Assembly: GCF_018603515.1 (NCBI RefSeq)
Contig: NZ_JACATN010000002.1
Span: 372,001-436,000 of the forward strand
DNA from: Zobellia barbeyronii
GTDB taxonomy: Bacteria; Bacteroidota; Bacteroidia; Flavobacteriales; Flavobacteriaceae
DNA: 64,000 nt
Direction of reading: 5' to 3'
Of the stretch, positions 34,824 to 43,411 are shown piece after piece. A program made the position numbers and the translations under genes. Positions within the stretch are counted from its first letter, which is position 1; the number at the start of each line of letters is the position of its first letter. The notes beneath the pieces are model-generated. The model did not search any database. It was given only the letters and a program-made list of their open reading frames with translations, and was not told the DNA's origin.

Positions 34824-36866
34824 ATGAAAGCAAAATTTGTAATTAAAATTTTATCGCTTTTTGTAGCGCTTGTAAGCATAAGCTGCAAAAGTGATAGTAA
34901 AGAAGAAAAAGAGATAGTACTTACCTCTGGAGTTTTAGGGGAATATATGGATACTTCTGTGAAGCCTGGCGATAATTTTACTGCTTTTGTTAATGGTACT
35001 TGGATGAAAAATACTGAAATTCCTTCGGATAAATCTTCTTATGGTATTGGATACATACTTCATGAAGAATCGGAAGATAGTGTAAAGGAAATTATAGAGG
35101 GATCAGCAGACGGAGAATTTGAAAAAGGTACGGATGAACAAAAAGTACAAGATCTTTACAAGTCATATATAGATCTTGAAACAAGAAATCAACTTGGTGC
35201 TTCTCCTTTGCAACCTGAATTTGATAAAGTTGATTCCATAAATAATTATGATGATTTGGCCACCTATTTTGCTTATGCTAATAAATATGGCATTAGCGTA
35301 CCATTAACTCTATTTGTATACCAAGATTTAAAAAACCCGACTATTTATACTGTATATACTTATCAAGGAGGTTTAGGATTGCCAGATCGTGAATATTACC
35401 TTAAAGATGATGATCGTTCTAAAGAGATTAGAGCAAAATACGTTGAACATATTAAGAAAATGTTTGATTTAGCAGGTATACAGGCTGCTGAAAAAGCTGC
35501 TGTAAAAATAATGTCAATTGAAACAGCAATTGCAGAAAAGCACTTAGAAAAGGAAAAAACTAGAGATTTAGTTAGTTTGTATAATATGTTTCCAACGGAT
35601 ACGCTTTCTAACATTATGCCAAATTTTAATTGGACGGGCTACCTTGAAGAAGCTGGTATAAAAGATGAAAAAAATCTTGGGGTATTAATGTTGGATTACA
35701 CAAAAGCTTTAGACAAAATCATCACATCCACTAGTATTGAAGATTGGAAAATCTATCTAAAATGGAGTGCCCTTAACACCTATGCCTCGCGTTTGAGTAA
35801 AGCAATTACAGATCAAAATTTTGATTTCTATAGTAAAGAATTACGTGGTACACCAGAGCAAAGACCTTTATGGAGACGTGGCGTTTCAACTGTAAATGGC
35901 ACTTTAGGAGAAGTGGTCGGTAAAATTTATGTAAAAAAACACTTTCCGCCAGAGGCCAAAGAAAGAATGGAAACATTAGTATCAAATCTTTTAAAGGCCT
36001 ATGAACAAAGTATTAAGGAACTTGATTGGATGAGTGCTGACACCAAAAAAGAAGCCTTAGATAAACTAAGCAAATTTACTCCCAAAATAGGGTATCCAGA
36101 TAAATGGAAATCTTATGATATAGATATTAAGAGAGAGGACCTTTTTGGTAATTTGCAAAGAGCTGCTTTGATGGAATACAATCGTGAACTGGCTAAATTA
36201 GGCCAACCGATTGATAAAACCGAATGGGGTATGACACCTCAAACAGTGAATGCTTATTATAATCCAACATTGAATGAGATTGTATTTCCGGCTGCAATTT
36301 TACAACCTCCATTTTTTGATTTAAATGCTGAGGATGCCATAAATTATGGTTCAATTGGAGCGGTTATTGGCCACGAAATAGGACATGGTTTTGATGATAA
36401 AGGAAGTACTTTTGATGGAGATGGTGCAATGAGAAACTGGTGGACAGAAAATGACCTAGAAGAATTTAAAAAACGAACTTCTGCTTTAGTATCTCAATAT
36501 GATTCATTTGAAGCTCTACCTGGTCTAAACGTGAATGGTGAGTTTACCCTAGGCGAGAACATAGGAGATCTTGGTGGTTTAAGCATCGCCTTAAAAGCAT
36601 ACAAAATTGCCTTGAATGGTAAGGAGTCTCCTGTTATGGATAATTACACTGGAGAGCAGCGTGTATTTATCGGATATGCACAATCTTGGAGAAATAAAAT
36701 AAGAGATGAGGCCTTACGAGTGCAAATTAACACAGATCCTCATTCTCCAGCCAATTTTAGAGTAAACGGAGTGGTCAGTAATATTCCAGAGTTTTATACA
36801 GCCTTTAATGTTCAGAAAAGTGATTCCTTGTATTTAGCACCAGAAAAACGAGTGAAAATATGGTAA
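34824..36866 (+). CDS. M13 family (neprilysin-like) zinc metallopeptidase, lipoprotein
   Basis: 680 aa. Lipobox SISC (Cys21) indicates a membrane-anchored exported enzyme. The zinc site is HEIGH within IGHEIGHGFDDKG (about 516-520), and the third ligand lies in ENIGDLGG (about 578). VNAYYNPTLNEIVFPAAILQPPFF upstream of the zinc motif is the conserved M13 substrate-binding segment. M13 enzymes cut oligopeptides. Length and domain order are normal for bacterial PepO-type proteins. Monocistronic as far as can be seen. Confidence 0.94.
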   Translation: MKAKFVIKILSLFVALVSISCKSDSKEEKEIVLTSGVLGEYMDTSVKPGDNFTAFVNGTWMKNTEIPSDKSSYGIGYILHEESEDSVKEIIEGSADGEFEKGTDEQKVQDLYKSYIDLETRNQLGASPLQPEFDKVDSINNYDDLATYFAYANKYGISVPLTLFVYQDLKNPTIYTVYTYQGGLGLPDREYYLKDDDRSKEIRAKYVEHIKKMFDLAGIQAAEKAAVKIMSIETAIAEKHLEKEKTRDLVSLYNMFPTDTLSNIMPNFNWTGYLEEAGIKDEKNLGVLMLDYTKALDKIITSTSIEDWKIYLKWSALNTYASRLSKAITDQNFDFYSKELRGTPEQRPLWRRGVSTVNGTLGEVVGKIYVKKHFPPEAKERMETLVSNLLKAYEQSIKELDWMSADTKKEALDKLSKFTPKIGYPDKWKSYDIDIKREDLFGNLQRAALMEYNRELAKLGQPIDKTEWGMTPQTVNAYYNPTLNEIVFPAAILQPPFFDLNAEDAINYGSIGAVIGHEIGHGFDDKGSTFDGDGAMRNWWTENDLEEFKKRTSALVSQYDSFEALPGLNVNGEFTLGENIGDLGGLSIALKAYKIALNGKESPVMDNYTGEQRVFIGYAQSWRNKIRDEALRVQINTDPHSPANFRVNGVVSNIPEFYTAFNVQKSDSLYLAPEKRVKIW

Positions 36867-36937
36867 TGTATTAAAGAATCATTGGCTTACAGCAGGTATG
36901 AAAAATAGCGAAAATATAAATTGAAGTAAATATTAAT

Positions 36938-37552
36938 ATGAGAATCTTAAAGAAGATAGGAAAAGGGTTCTTGGTTTTAATTATTTTAGTTCTTTATTCG
37001 TGTGGAAGTGCTAAATATAGTTGCCTTTTTGATACTGGAAAGGAATTGGATTTTAGCAATGGTAAATGGCTTCTAAATAGAACTGAATCCAACTCAAAAA
37101 TATTCGATACCGAACTCTATCACAACTCACTTAAAAATTTTAAAAATATCCTTGGTGACTCTTTAATTGAAATAAACGATTTAAGAAGTACGAAGCTTGT
37201 TGCCCCAAAAATTAAATTTGATTTATCAACTTTAGATTTACAAGAACTAAAAAGAGACACGGACTGTGATTACATTATAAATATTGGAGGTAACGTCATT
37301 AGTGATGGTGCAGGAACATTGACATTTTCAAACCAAAATGAAAACTCTAGTAATAGGGCATCTGTTTCAATTTCAATCTATGACCTAAATGCAGAAACTC
37401 TTATATCTTCATCTCTAGTTTATGGGAAAACAGAAAATCAGGCTTCAGCTTTTGACAATAACGACAATTTACCTACCATAAACCCAAGTTCGCATATGAT
37501 TATGCTAAAAGGAGCTAAAAAGCTTATAAAAAATACGAAAAGAATCAACTGA
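36938..37552 (+). CDS. Hypothetical lipoprotein
   Basis: 204 aa. The signal peptide ends in LYSC (Cys22) followed by GSAKYSC. The mature part contains a predicted beta-rich region (YIINIGGNVISDGAGTL, ASVSISIYDLNAETLISSS). I recognise no family. It follows the M13 peptidase after 71 nt and is closed by the hairpin at 37641-37674; co-transcription is possible but unproven. Confidence 0.65.
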   Translation: MRILKKIGKGFLVLIILVLYSCGSAKYSCLFDTGKELDFSNGKWLLNRTESNSKIFDTELYHNSLKNFKNILGDSLIEINDLRSTKLVAPKIKFDLSTLDLQELKRDTDCDYIINIGGNVISDGAGTLTFSNQNENSSNRASVSISIYDLNAETLISSSLVYGKTENQASAFDNNDNLPTINPSSHMIMLKGAKKLIKNTKRIN

Positions 37553-37640
37553 AGTAGTAATAATATCTTGGAGAATTTTTTATTTAAACGCAAGCTTAAT
37601 AACCTATAAACAATCCATGCTTCGGGCTAAACAAAAACAA

Positions 37641-37674
37641 CAAATTCCCGTAAAAAACATTTTACGGGAATTTG
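37641..37674. terminator. Bidirectional 15-bp terminator hairpin
   Basis: CAAATTCCCGTAAAA (37641-37655) is perfectly complementary to TTTTACGGGAATTTG (37660-37674), with a 4-nt loop, between converging genes. A/T-rich stem ends provide short T-runs on both strands. Confidence 0.85.
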
Positions 37675-37710
37675 TATAATTTAATAAATCGGCTATCATT
37701 TGATAGCTTC

Positions 37711-38340
37711 TTATGCTAGCAACAACTCTTTTAATTCTTTGGCAGCTTTAGCTGGGTCTTCTGCTCCGTAGATAGCTGCTCCTGCAACGGCTACTGTAAC
37801 ACCAGATTCCTTAACCGCTGTAATACTACTTAGGTTTACACCACCGGCAATAGAAACTGAAACTCCAGCTCTCTTAGCTTCGTCTATCAAAACCTGGATT
37901 GAGTATCCTTCTTCTGCTTGCTCATCCAAACCTGCATGCAGTTCAACAAATTCCGCTCCTAAAGCAATAGCTTCTTGAGCACGTTTTACTCTGTCTTTAA
38001 CACCAATGGTATCTACAACAACACCTTTACCATGTGCTTTTGCAGATTTTACTGCACCTGCTATGGTAGAATCTCCTGTTGCTCCCAAAATGGTAATATA
38101 ATCTGCTCCGGCACCAAAAGCCATATCAGCTTCCAATTCTCCTGCATCGGCAGTTTTAAAATCGGCTAGAACCAATTTATCAGGAAAAGCATCTTTCATC
38201 TTTCTAATTCCTGATAAACCTTCACTCTTAATAAGTGGTGTTCCCAATTCTATAATATCTATGTAAGGCGCTACTTTAGTTGCTAATGCAATTGCGTCTT
38301 CTATTTTTAATAAATCTATTGCTACTTGTAATTTTACCAT
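37711..38340 (-). CDS. hxlA: 3-hexulose-6-phosphate synthase
   Basis: 209 aa orotidine-5'-phosphate-decarboxylase-superfamily barrel. QVAIDLLKIEDAIALA, ADFKTADAGELEADMAFGAGADYITI and VSIAGGVNLSSI are typical of Hps. It condenses formaldehyde with ribulose 5-phosphate to hexulose 6-phosphate. It is 53 nt downstream of the isomerase gene hxlB. A related 3-keto-L-gulonate-6-phosphate decarboxylase is the alternative, but the HxlB partner argues for the ribulose monophosphate reaction. Confidence 0.92.
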   Translation of the reverse strand: MVKLQVAIDLLKIEDAIALATKVAPYIDIIELGTPLIKSEGLSGIRKMKDAFPDKLVLADFKTADAGELEADMAFGAGADYITILGATGDSTIAGAVKSAKAHGKGVVVDTIGVKDRVKRAQEAIALGAEFVELHAGLDEQAEEGYSIQVLIDEAKRAGVSVSIAGGVNLSSITAVKESGVTVAVAGAAIYGAEDPAKAAKELKELLLA

Positions 38341-38393
38341 AATCTTATATTTAAAATGTTCTCTATTATTTACCTATTATCATTTTGTAATAC

Positions 38394-38978
38394 CTACTCC
38401 ATATTGGCATGACGCTTCCATAAATCCGAAGCCGGACTACCGTCCAATTCCCAAAGCGCTTGAATAAGCGCATCCATAACCAATAAAAGCGACTGCTCAA
38501 AAAGACTACCTGCGTATTGCTTGGAAACATCCTCATCTCTTTCCTGCTTTTGTGCAGCAGGTATCTTAACGCTGTGGTTTGCCAATAATGCCAATGGAGA
38601 GTCCATATTGGTCGTAAAGCACACAACCCCTGCTCCTACTATTTTTGCGGTTTCCGCTGCTCCTACAATTCCGCCAGTGGTTCCAGAACCAGAGCCTGCA
38701 ATAAGCACATCTCCTTTTCGTATGGCGGGTGATGTTGTTTCGCCAACTACATGAACTTTATATCCTAAATGCATGAATCGCATTGCTGCTGCTTTCATCA
38801 TGAGTCCGGTACGTCCTGCTCCCATAATAAAAATATGTTCGGCTTCTGTTATTACCGGAATTAAAGCGGCTATATCCTCATATTGGATAGCTTTTACCAG
38901 TTTCAGGTGTTCTTCCATAATGGTGTTCATGGCACGCTTAACTAGTTCAGTATCCTTTTTTTTGAGTGTATTTTCCAT
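38394..38978 (-). CDS. hxlB: 6-phospho-3-hexuloisomerase
   Basis: 194 aa SIS-domain protein (IFIMGAGRTGLMMKAAAMRF, DVLIAGSGSGTTGG, VVCFTTNMDSPLA). It turns hexulose 6-phosphate into fructose 6-phosphate, completing formaldehyde fixation with HxlA. First gene of hxlBA, divergent from an AraC-type regulator. Confidence 0.93.
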   Translation of the reverse strand: MENTLKKKDTELVKRAMNTIMEEHLKLVKAIQYEDIAALIPVITEAEHIFIMGAGRTGLMMKAAAMRFMHLGYKVHVVGETTSPAIRKGDVLIAGSGSGTTGGIVGAAETAKIVGAGVVCFTTNMDSPLALLANHSVKIPAAQKQERDEDVSKQYAGSLFEQSLLLVMDALIQALWELDGSPASDLWKRHANME

Positions 38979-39053
38979 ATCTAAATCGACTTAAAATCTT
39001 TTGGTCATTAAAACCTGATACAAAATTAGAGAGGCTTCTTCCGGTAGAGTTAC

Positions 39054-39082
39054 ACAATCTGATAGATGTCTGGTACAATCTG
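39054..39082. promoter_or_regulatory. ACAATCTG direct repeat with 21-bp period, likely AraC-type site
   Basis: ACAATCTG occurs at 39054-39061 and 39075-39082, two turns of helix apart, in the 228-nt region between hxlB and the AraC-family gene. AraC regulators typically bind such tandem half-sites. A TCGATTA pair (39154-39160, 39163-39169) lies nearer the regulator start. Confidence 0.55.
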
Positions 39083-39206
39083 CCCATACCGACTTTTTAG
39101 ATGGTGTTATTAGCTATTTTTGTGGTATATTTTGGAAACGGGTAGTTTTCTAGTCGATTATATCGATTAAAAAATACGTTACGAATTCAATCAAAAAACA
39201 GGTATT

Positions 39207-40049
39207 ATGCTCAGTGATAAAGTTTTATATATAAGAGATTTGGGCAACTGCCCTCCTGCCTATTTAAACGACCCTGCGCGAAGAGATTTCTTTGAAATTG
39301 TATGGCTACGAAATGAAGACGCGCTTCACGTTCCTCAGCATGATTTCCAAACCTTAAAAGGAGATTGGATTTATTTAATTCCGCCATACAGAGTTCACCA
39401 GTTAAACAAAGCCGGAAAAAATGGTGTGTTGATTTCCTTTAAACAGGAACTTTTGGAAGGAGATTTAAAAGAATTCTTATTGGATGTTTTTAGAATGTTC
39501 AATATACAGGGGGAATTTTCTTGTCTGCAGGTGAATGAGGAGAGCTCAAAAGGATTGGTTTCCGTTCTTCAGCTTTTGGAGCAAGAATACAACCAAGAGG
39601 CTATTAATTTAATAATGATGAAAGCGCTTTTAAAAGTGTTTTTATTAAAACTGATACAACTAAAAGAACAGCACTTTACATTGCAGGACATTAACGAAAA
39701 GCGGGTTTACGAGTTTATGCTTTTGCTTGAAATGAATTATCAAAACGAACGTAATGCCGATTTCTATGCAGGAAAACTGGGCATTAGCGCAAAGCGATTA
39801 AATCAAATATTAAAAGAAAAACTTGATAAAACAGGCGTACAGCTCATTCACGACCGCCTTATATTGGAGGCAAAAAGGCAAATTATACATAGCGAGAATA
39901 CCATTAAAGAAATAGCCTATAACCTAGGTTTTAAGGATCACTCCTACTTTAGCCGGTTTTTTAAATTGCATGCGGAGCAAACTCCTCAAGAATTTCAAGC
40001 TAATGTAAAAAAGCATGTCATCTCACACGACAATACTTTATATAGTTAG
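39207..40049 (+). CDS. AraC-family transcriptional regulator
   Basis: 280 aa. The N-terminal half is a cupin-like sensing region; the C-terminal 100 residues hold the double helix-turn-helix (ADFYAGKLGISAKRLNQILKE and TIKEIAYNLGFKDHSYFSRFFK). It is divergent from hxlBA with tandem half-sites in between, so it most likely controls the formaldehyde genes and itself. Ligand unknown. Confidence 0.88.
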   Translation: MLSDKVLYIRDLGNCPPAYLNDPARRDFFEIVWLRNEDALHVPQHDFQTLKGDWIYLIPPYRVHQLNKAGKNGVLISFKQELLEGDLKEFLLDVFRMFNIQGEFSCLQVNEESSKGLVSVLQLLEQEYNQEAINLIMMKALLKVFLLKLIQLKEQHFTLQDINEKRVYEFMLLLEMNYQNERNADFYAGKLGISAKRLNQILKEKLDKTGVQLIHDRLILEAKRQIIHSENTIKEIAYNLGFKDHSYFSRFFKLHAEQTPQEFQANVKKHVISHDNTLYS

Positions 40050-40521
40050 CGTAATTTTGAGCTGAATTTCATTCATGAAAAGGAAAGGTTTCTTTTGAAG
40101 AAGACATCTCAAAGCCTAAACTACAAGACTAGTATCGCATCCATTCAACAAAAATACAAAGAGCAAAAATTGATTGAGAATTTTAAAAATATTGAATAGC
40201 TGAAGTCTGGAAACGAGAGACAAAAACTCGCCTATGCTGAAATTAAGAAAATTCAAATTCTAGAGAAACTCAAAGAGTATAATCCTATTTTAACGGGAAC
40301 CATTCCAATAGGGATTGACCTACCTGAAAGCGATTTAGATATCATTTGCTATTGCAAAGACCACTCAACTTTTAGTTTTTTCTTGCAACAAGAATTCTCG
40401 CATAAAGAAGGTTTTAAAGTTTACGCAACAACGTAATCTGGATAACAAACGTAGCTCTCAATAGAATTATAATAATCTTAAGCTTAGTGGAAAATTTAAG
40501 GTGAATCTAACTTACACCTCC
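40050..40521. other. Intergenic stretch with gene relic
   Basis: 472 bases between the AraC gene and a minus-strand hypothetical gene. Apart from the DUF4269 relic, the 90 bases before it stay open in the same frame but match nothing I know. Confidence 0.5.
40170..40436 (+). pseudogene. DUF4269 nucleotidyltransferase-like pseudogene
   Basis: In one frame the sequence reads NIE-stop-LKSGNERQKLAYAEIKK, then GTIPIGIDLPESDLDII and a stop at 40434. DUF4269 proteins begin with IDYLKSGNEKQ and have GTLPIGIDVEGSDLDII, so TAG at 40197-40199 stands where a Tyr codon is expected. The gene also ends after about 75 codons of a family of roughly 170-180. Function lost. Confidence 0.75.
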
Positions 40522-40926
40522 CTATTCCATATCCGTATCTATATCACTCTTAGGTTGAATAACCATACTAAAAGAAGGTTCAGTTTCGGTAATACTACCC
40601 GCGCCTTTTCTATTGACTTTAAAAAGAACATCCTTTTTTGTAGAAAATAATATAACAGAAAAGAAATGACTTTTAAGATGAGATTTCAACACTTCAAAAG
40701 CCTCATCCAAAGTAAGTTCTTCTTCCCTGTCTTCGGTATCTTTAGATCGGTAACGAAATTTTAACAAGACCTTAAAACCATTTTTAGAATAGACCGGTCT
40801 TAAAAAGATATTTTTCAGATTAGGCTTCCCAATAGTCTTGGCCATAGTTAACTTGGCAAAGCTGCCTTCTTCAACACTTTCTTCTACCTGATTCCAGAAT
40901 TGAACAAATACATCTTGATAAGGCAT
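40522..40926 (-). CDS. Conserved hypothetical protein
   Basis: 134 aa, soluble, no signal peptide. Sequence such as MAKTIGKPNLKNIFLRPVYSKNG, FRYRSKDTEDREEELTLDEA, HFFSVILFSTKKDVLFKVN and TETEPSF has the look of a conserved family, but I cannot name one or give a role. Acidic tail (SDIDTDME). Stands alone between a relic and a Gfo/Idh/MocA gene. Confidence 0.65.
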   Translation of the reverse strand: MPYQDVFVQFWNQVEESVEEGSFAKLTMAKTIGKPNLKNIFLRPVYSKNGFKVLLKFRYRSKDTEDREEELTLDEAFEVLKSHLKSHFFSVILFSTKKDVLFKVNRKGAGSITETEPSFSMVIQPKSDIDTDME

Positions 40927-41147
40927 AGACTATAGATTATTAAGGTGATTTTTTGATGCTTCAAAAATAATACTAATTATTTGTTTTATCATCTTGCTAT
41001 TCCTCTATAGATAAAATGACTGCAACCAAAACTGTTGTAGAAACACACAATCAAGCTATATTGATTGATACATTTAACCATATGCTAACCGTAATAAGGG
41101 TTTAAAAAACCTCACGCAAAAATCTATAGTCCAGTTCTCTAGAGTTC

Positions 41148-41178
41148 AAAAAAAAGGACGATTTAAAAACCGTCCCTT
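41148..41178 (-). terminator. Intrinsic terminator after Gfo/Idh/MocA gene
   Basis: On the minus strand GGACG (41175-41171) and CGTCC (41160-41156) form a hairpin flanked by AAAG/CTTT pairs, followed by eight T (complement of 41148-41155). It lies 29 nt beyond the stop codon. Confidence 0.8.
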
Positions 41179-41203
41179 TCAAATCTATATATTACGTAAT
41201 AGT

Positions 41204-42343
41204 TTACTGTCTTACAATTCCCATATCTCCTAAGTCCAATGCAACCTTGCTTCCACCTTCCTTAATAGATTTATAAATGGCTTCTACAATAATCATATCT
41301 CGTTTGCCCATTTCACCAGGCGCATAGTTTGTTGTTCCTAACATAATGTGCTTTGCAAAATCATCCATCTGAAGCTTTTGCATACTTTGATGAGGAAACT
41401 TTATTTCTTTCCCATCTGATGTGCGTCCGGCCAAAGGTCCGTAATTATGGCAAGGATTTAGCTCTGCCCATCCTTTTTCAAATGAAACAAATAGTCGGTT
41501 TGCATTCGCATTATGCGAGGTATATAAATTACCCACTACCCCATTTGGAAATTCCATCTGTGCGGTAATAGTTTCATCCGTATCTTTAAAATATTCCGGT
41601 CTTGAACTAAATTCTTGTGCAGAGACAGAAATAGGATTTTGCCCCGTACCGTATATATTACTCTGTATAGAGTATACGCCCATATTCATCAAAGCACCAC
41701 CACCGGAAAGCGCATGGTTCAAACGCCATTGGTCTGGGTTTCCTCCAGATATATATCCCGCATCAGAAGATACGTAACGAACACTTCCATACGGCTTCTC
41801 CTTTACCAAACGTTTAATTTCTTTGGTATACGGATCAGATTGCATGCGATAGCCAACAGACAATTTCACACCAGCCTCGTTACAAGCGTTAATTATAGCG
41901 TCGCATTCTTCAACGCTAACTGCCATTGGTTTTTCGCAGATTACATGTTTACCGGCTTTTGCTGCGCGAATACAAAACTCCGCGTGCATGCTATTAGGAA
42001 GCACTACGTAAACAATATCAATATCTTTATTTTTAGCAATGGATTCAAAGTTCTCATAGTTGTATACATTCTTTTTAGGAATGTTGTACTTCTCCATCCA
42101 CTCCTTTTCTTTTGCCGGAGTTCCCGTAACAATACCTGCCAAATAACAATTTTCAGCATCTTGTAATCCTGGTGCCAATTGTCCGCCACTATAACTCCCC
42201 AAACCCACTAAAGCTATACCCAGTTTCTTTTTATCCTTTCCCGAAGAAAATCCATATCCCAAACCAATACTGCTCAAAAGAGCGGTCCCGGCTATGCCTT
42301 GCGATAGTTTTGTATTAAAGCTTCTTCTTGATATATTTTTCAT
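41204..42343 (-). CDS. Gfo/Idh/MocA-family oxidoreductase with Tat signal
   Basis: 379 aa. NISRRSFNTKL (residues 3-13) plus a hydrophobic stretch form a Tat signal, so it is exported with its nucleotide bound. The Rossmann motif is ALVGLGSYSGGQ (about 44-55), and CEKPMAVS (about 136-143) is the family's substrate/cofactor motif. Such Tat-exported members are common near polysaccharide loci in Bacteroidota and oxidise or rearrange sugars, but the substrate is unknown. Confidence 0.88.
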   Translation of the reverse strand: MKNISRRSFNTKLSQGIAGTALLSSIGLGYGFSSGKDKKKLGIALVGLGSYSGGQLAPGLQDAENCYLAGIVTGTPAKEKEWMEKYNIPKKNVYNYENFESIAKNKDIDIVYVVLPNSMHAEFCIRAAKAGKHVICEKPMAVSVEECDAIINACNEAGVKLSVGYRMQSDPYTKEIKRLVKEKPYGSVRYVSSDAGYISGGNPDQWRLNHALSGGGALMNMGVYSIQSNIYGTGQNPISVSAQEFSSRPEYFKDTDETITAQMEFPNGVVGNLYTSHNANANRLFVSFEKGWAELNPCHNYGPLAGRTSDGKEIKFPHQSMQKLQMDDFAKHIMLGTTNYAPGEMGKRDMIIVEAIYKSIKEGGSKVALDLGDMGIVRQ

Positions 42344-42478
42344 TGTGTGTTCCTTTTAAAATTTCCTCTCCTAAAATACATATAAATTAGATTCCTCTTC
42401 TAACATCCTTTAAGATCGCTACCAAAGAAGTATCAATTTGTAACATTTATGCTAAAACCTATACATATAGGTAAACTA

Positions 42479-42560
42479 CCTCGGGGCAAGCCCACGAGGC
42501 ATTAAAAGGAATACACTTTGATTTCGAGTCAAACCTCGGAGCATTTAATCTCAATTATCG
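42479..42560. repeat. REP-like hairpin element
   Basis: CCTCG-GGGC-AA-GCCC-A-CGAGG (42479-42499) forms a GC-rich hairpin, out of character with the AT-rich surroundings. It is followed by GGCATTAAA (42499-42507) and, 45-50 bases on, the related CCTCGGAGCATTTAA, and by several CGAG/CTCG pairs up to 42560. The form fits a repetitive extragenic palindrome; copy number cannot be tested here. Confidence 0.45.
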
Positions 42561-42574
42561 AGTAAAACTAAATT

Positions 42575-42859
42575 ATGGCAGGTGAAGGATTCATGGCGCA
42601 TGCCATAAGCAGTTTAAAGCAAAATAGAGCTCTTCTTAAGAAACGTAAATTCAAAGACTTACGCGAACTCTACAAAAATGGGGTAAGTAAAACAGAGGTT
42701 GAATTTAAAAAGCTAGATGCTAAAGAATGGGCCGTGCTTAAAGAGAGTATTAAAAAACAGCATCAAAATAATCTTCGTATTGAGCTAATGATTTATATCC
42801 TATCATTGGTAATAACATTTTGTATTCTCTACTATATATACTGGTTCATCGTTAATTAA
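42575..42859 (+). CDS. Small conserved flavobacterial membrane protein
   Basis: 94 aa. Starts MAGEGFMAHAISSLKQNRALLKKR, a basic N-terminal region of a small family common in Flavobacteriaceae, sometimes misnamed as a riboflavin synthase subunit. One hydrophobic helix at residues 71-92 is the only membrane segment. Role unknown. It precedes another small membrane protein by 70 nt. Confidence 0.75.
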   Translation: MAGEGFMAHAISSLKQNRALLKKRKFKDLRELYKNGVSKTEVEFKKLDAKEWAVLKESIKKQHQNNLRIELMIYILSLVITFCILYYIYWFIVN

Positions 42860-42929
42860 CGCCTGCTCAATTAATTTTTATCTTTCCGGTTGAAAGGCTA
42901 CCTTTATAAACAGCTAAACTTTAAAATTA

Positions 42930-43400
42930 ATGGCGGCAAAACCTTCGGAATCCCTTAAGACTTTATCTATAATTCACCTCGCACTAGTAGGAACTATCCT
43001 TGCCTTTGGGATTTTTAAATTTGTTAGCAATGGCACTTTCATTGCTAATGCAAATCCAAATGATATCTTCATTTACGTGATACCTGTAGTGGCTGCTTTT
43101 GGTTATTTTATGAGTCAATTTATGTTTAAAAAACAATTATTAGCCATAAATAAAACTGACACTCTAACGTTGAAATTGGCAAAATACCAAGCTGCATCCA
43201 TTGTAAAATATGCGTTTATAGAAGGACCTGCCTTTCTTGCCATAATTGCCTATGGTTTTAACGGGAATGCCCTTTTTCTGGTTATTGCAATTTTCTTAGT
43301 CGTGTATCTTTTTATGCAAAAACCCAATCAAAAAAAGTTTATGGAAGATGTGCCCTTGACCATAGAAGACAAAAAAGAATTTAAGAACACCAATAGATAA
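42930..43400 (+). CDS. Four-helix membrane protein of unknown function
   Basis: 156 aa with four predicted membrane helices (about 11-29, 44-65, 92-110 and 112-131) and a charged C-terminus (PLTIEDKKEF). It resembles uncharacterised small Bacteroidota integral membrane proteins. It ends 11 nt before the SGNH hydrolase gene and is probably co-transcribed with it. Confidence 0.72.
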   Translation: MAAKPSESLKTLSIIHLALVGTILAFGIFKFVSNGTFIANANPNDIFIYVIPVVAAFGYFMSQFMFKKQLLAINKTDTLTLKLAKYQAASIVKYAFIEGPAFLAIIAYGFNGNALFLVIAIFLVVYLFMQKPNQKKFMEDVPLTIEDKKEFKNTNR

Positions 43401-43411
43401 TTACCTAAAGA

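Noticed and set aside
41191-41200. ATTACGTAAT palindrome downstream of the Gfo/Idh/MocA gene
   Set aside because: Ten-base palindrome near a gene end, likely by chance; no partner site found.
41615-42166. Plus-strand 183-codon ORF opposite the Gfo/Idh/MocA gene
   Set aside because: Composition typical of a shadow frame, whereas the minus-strand gene has clear Rossmann and EKP motifs.
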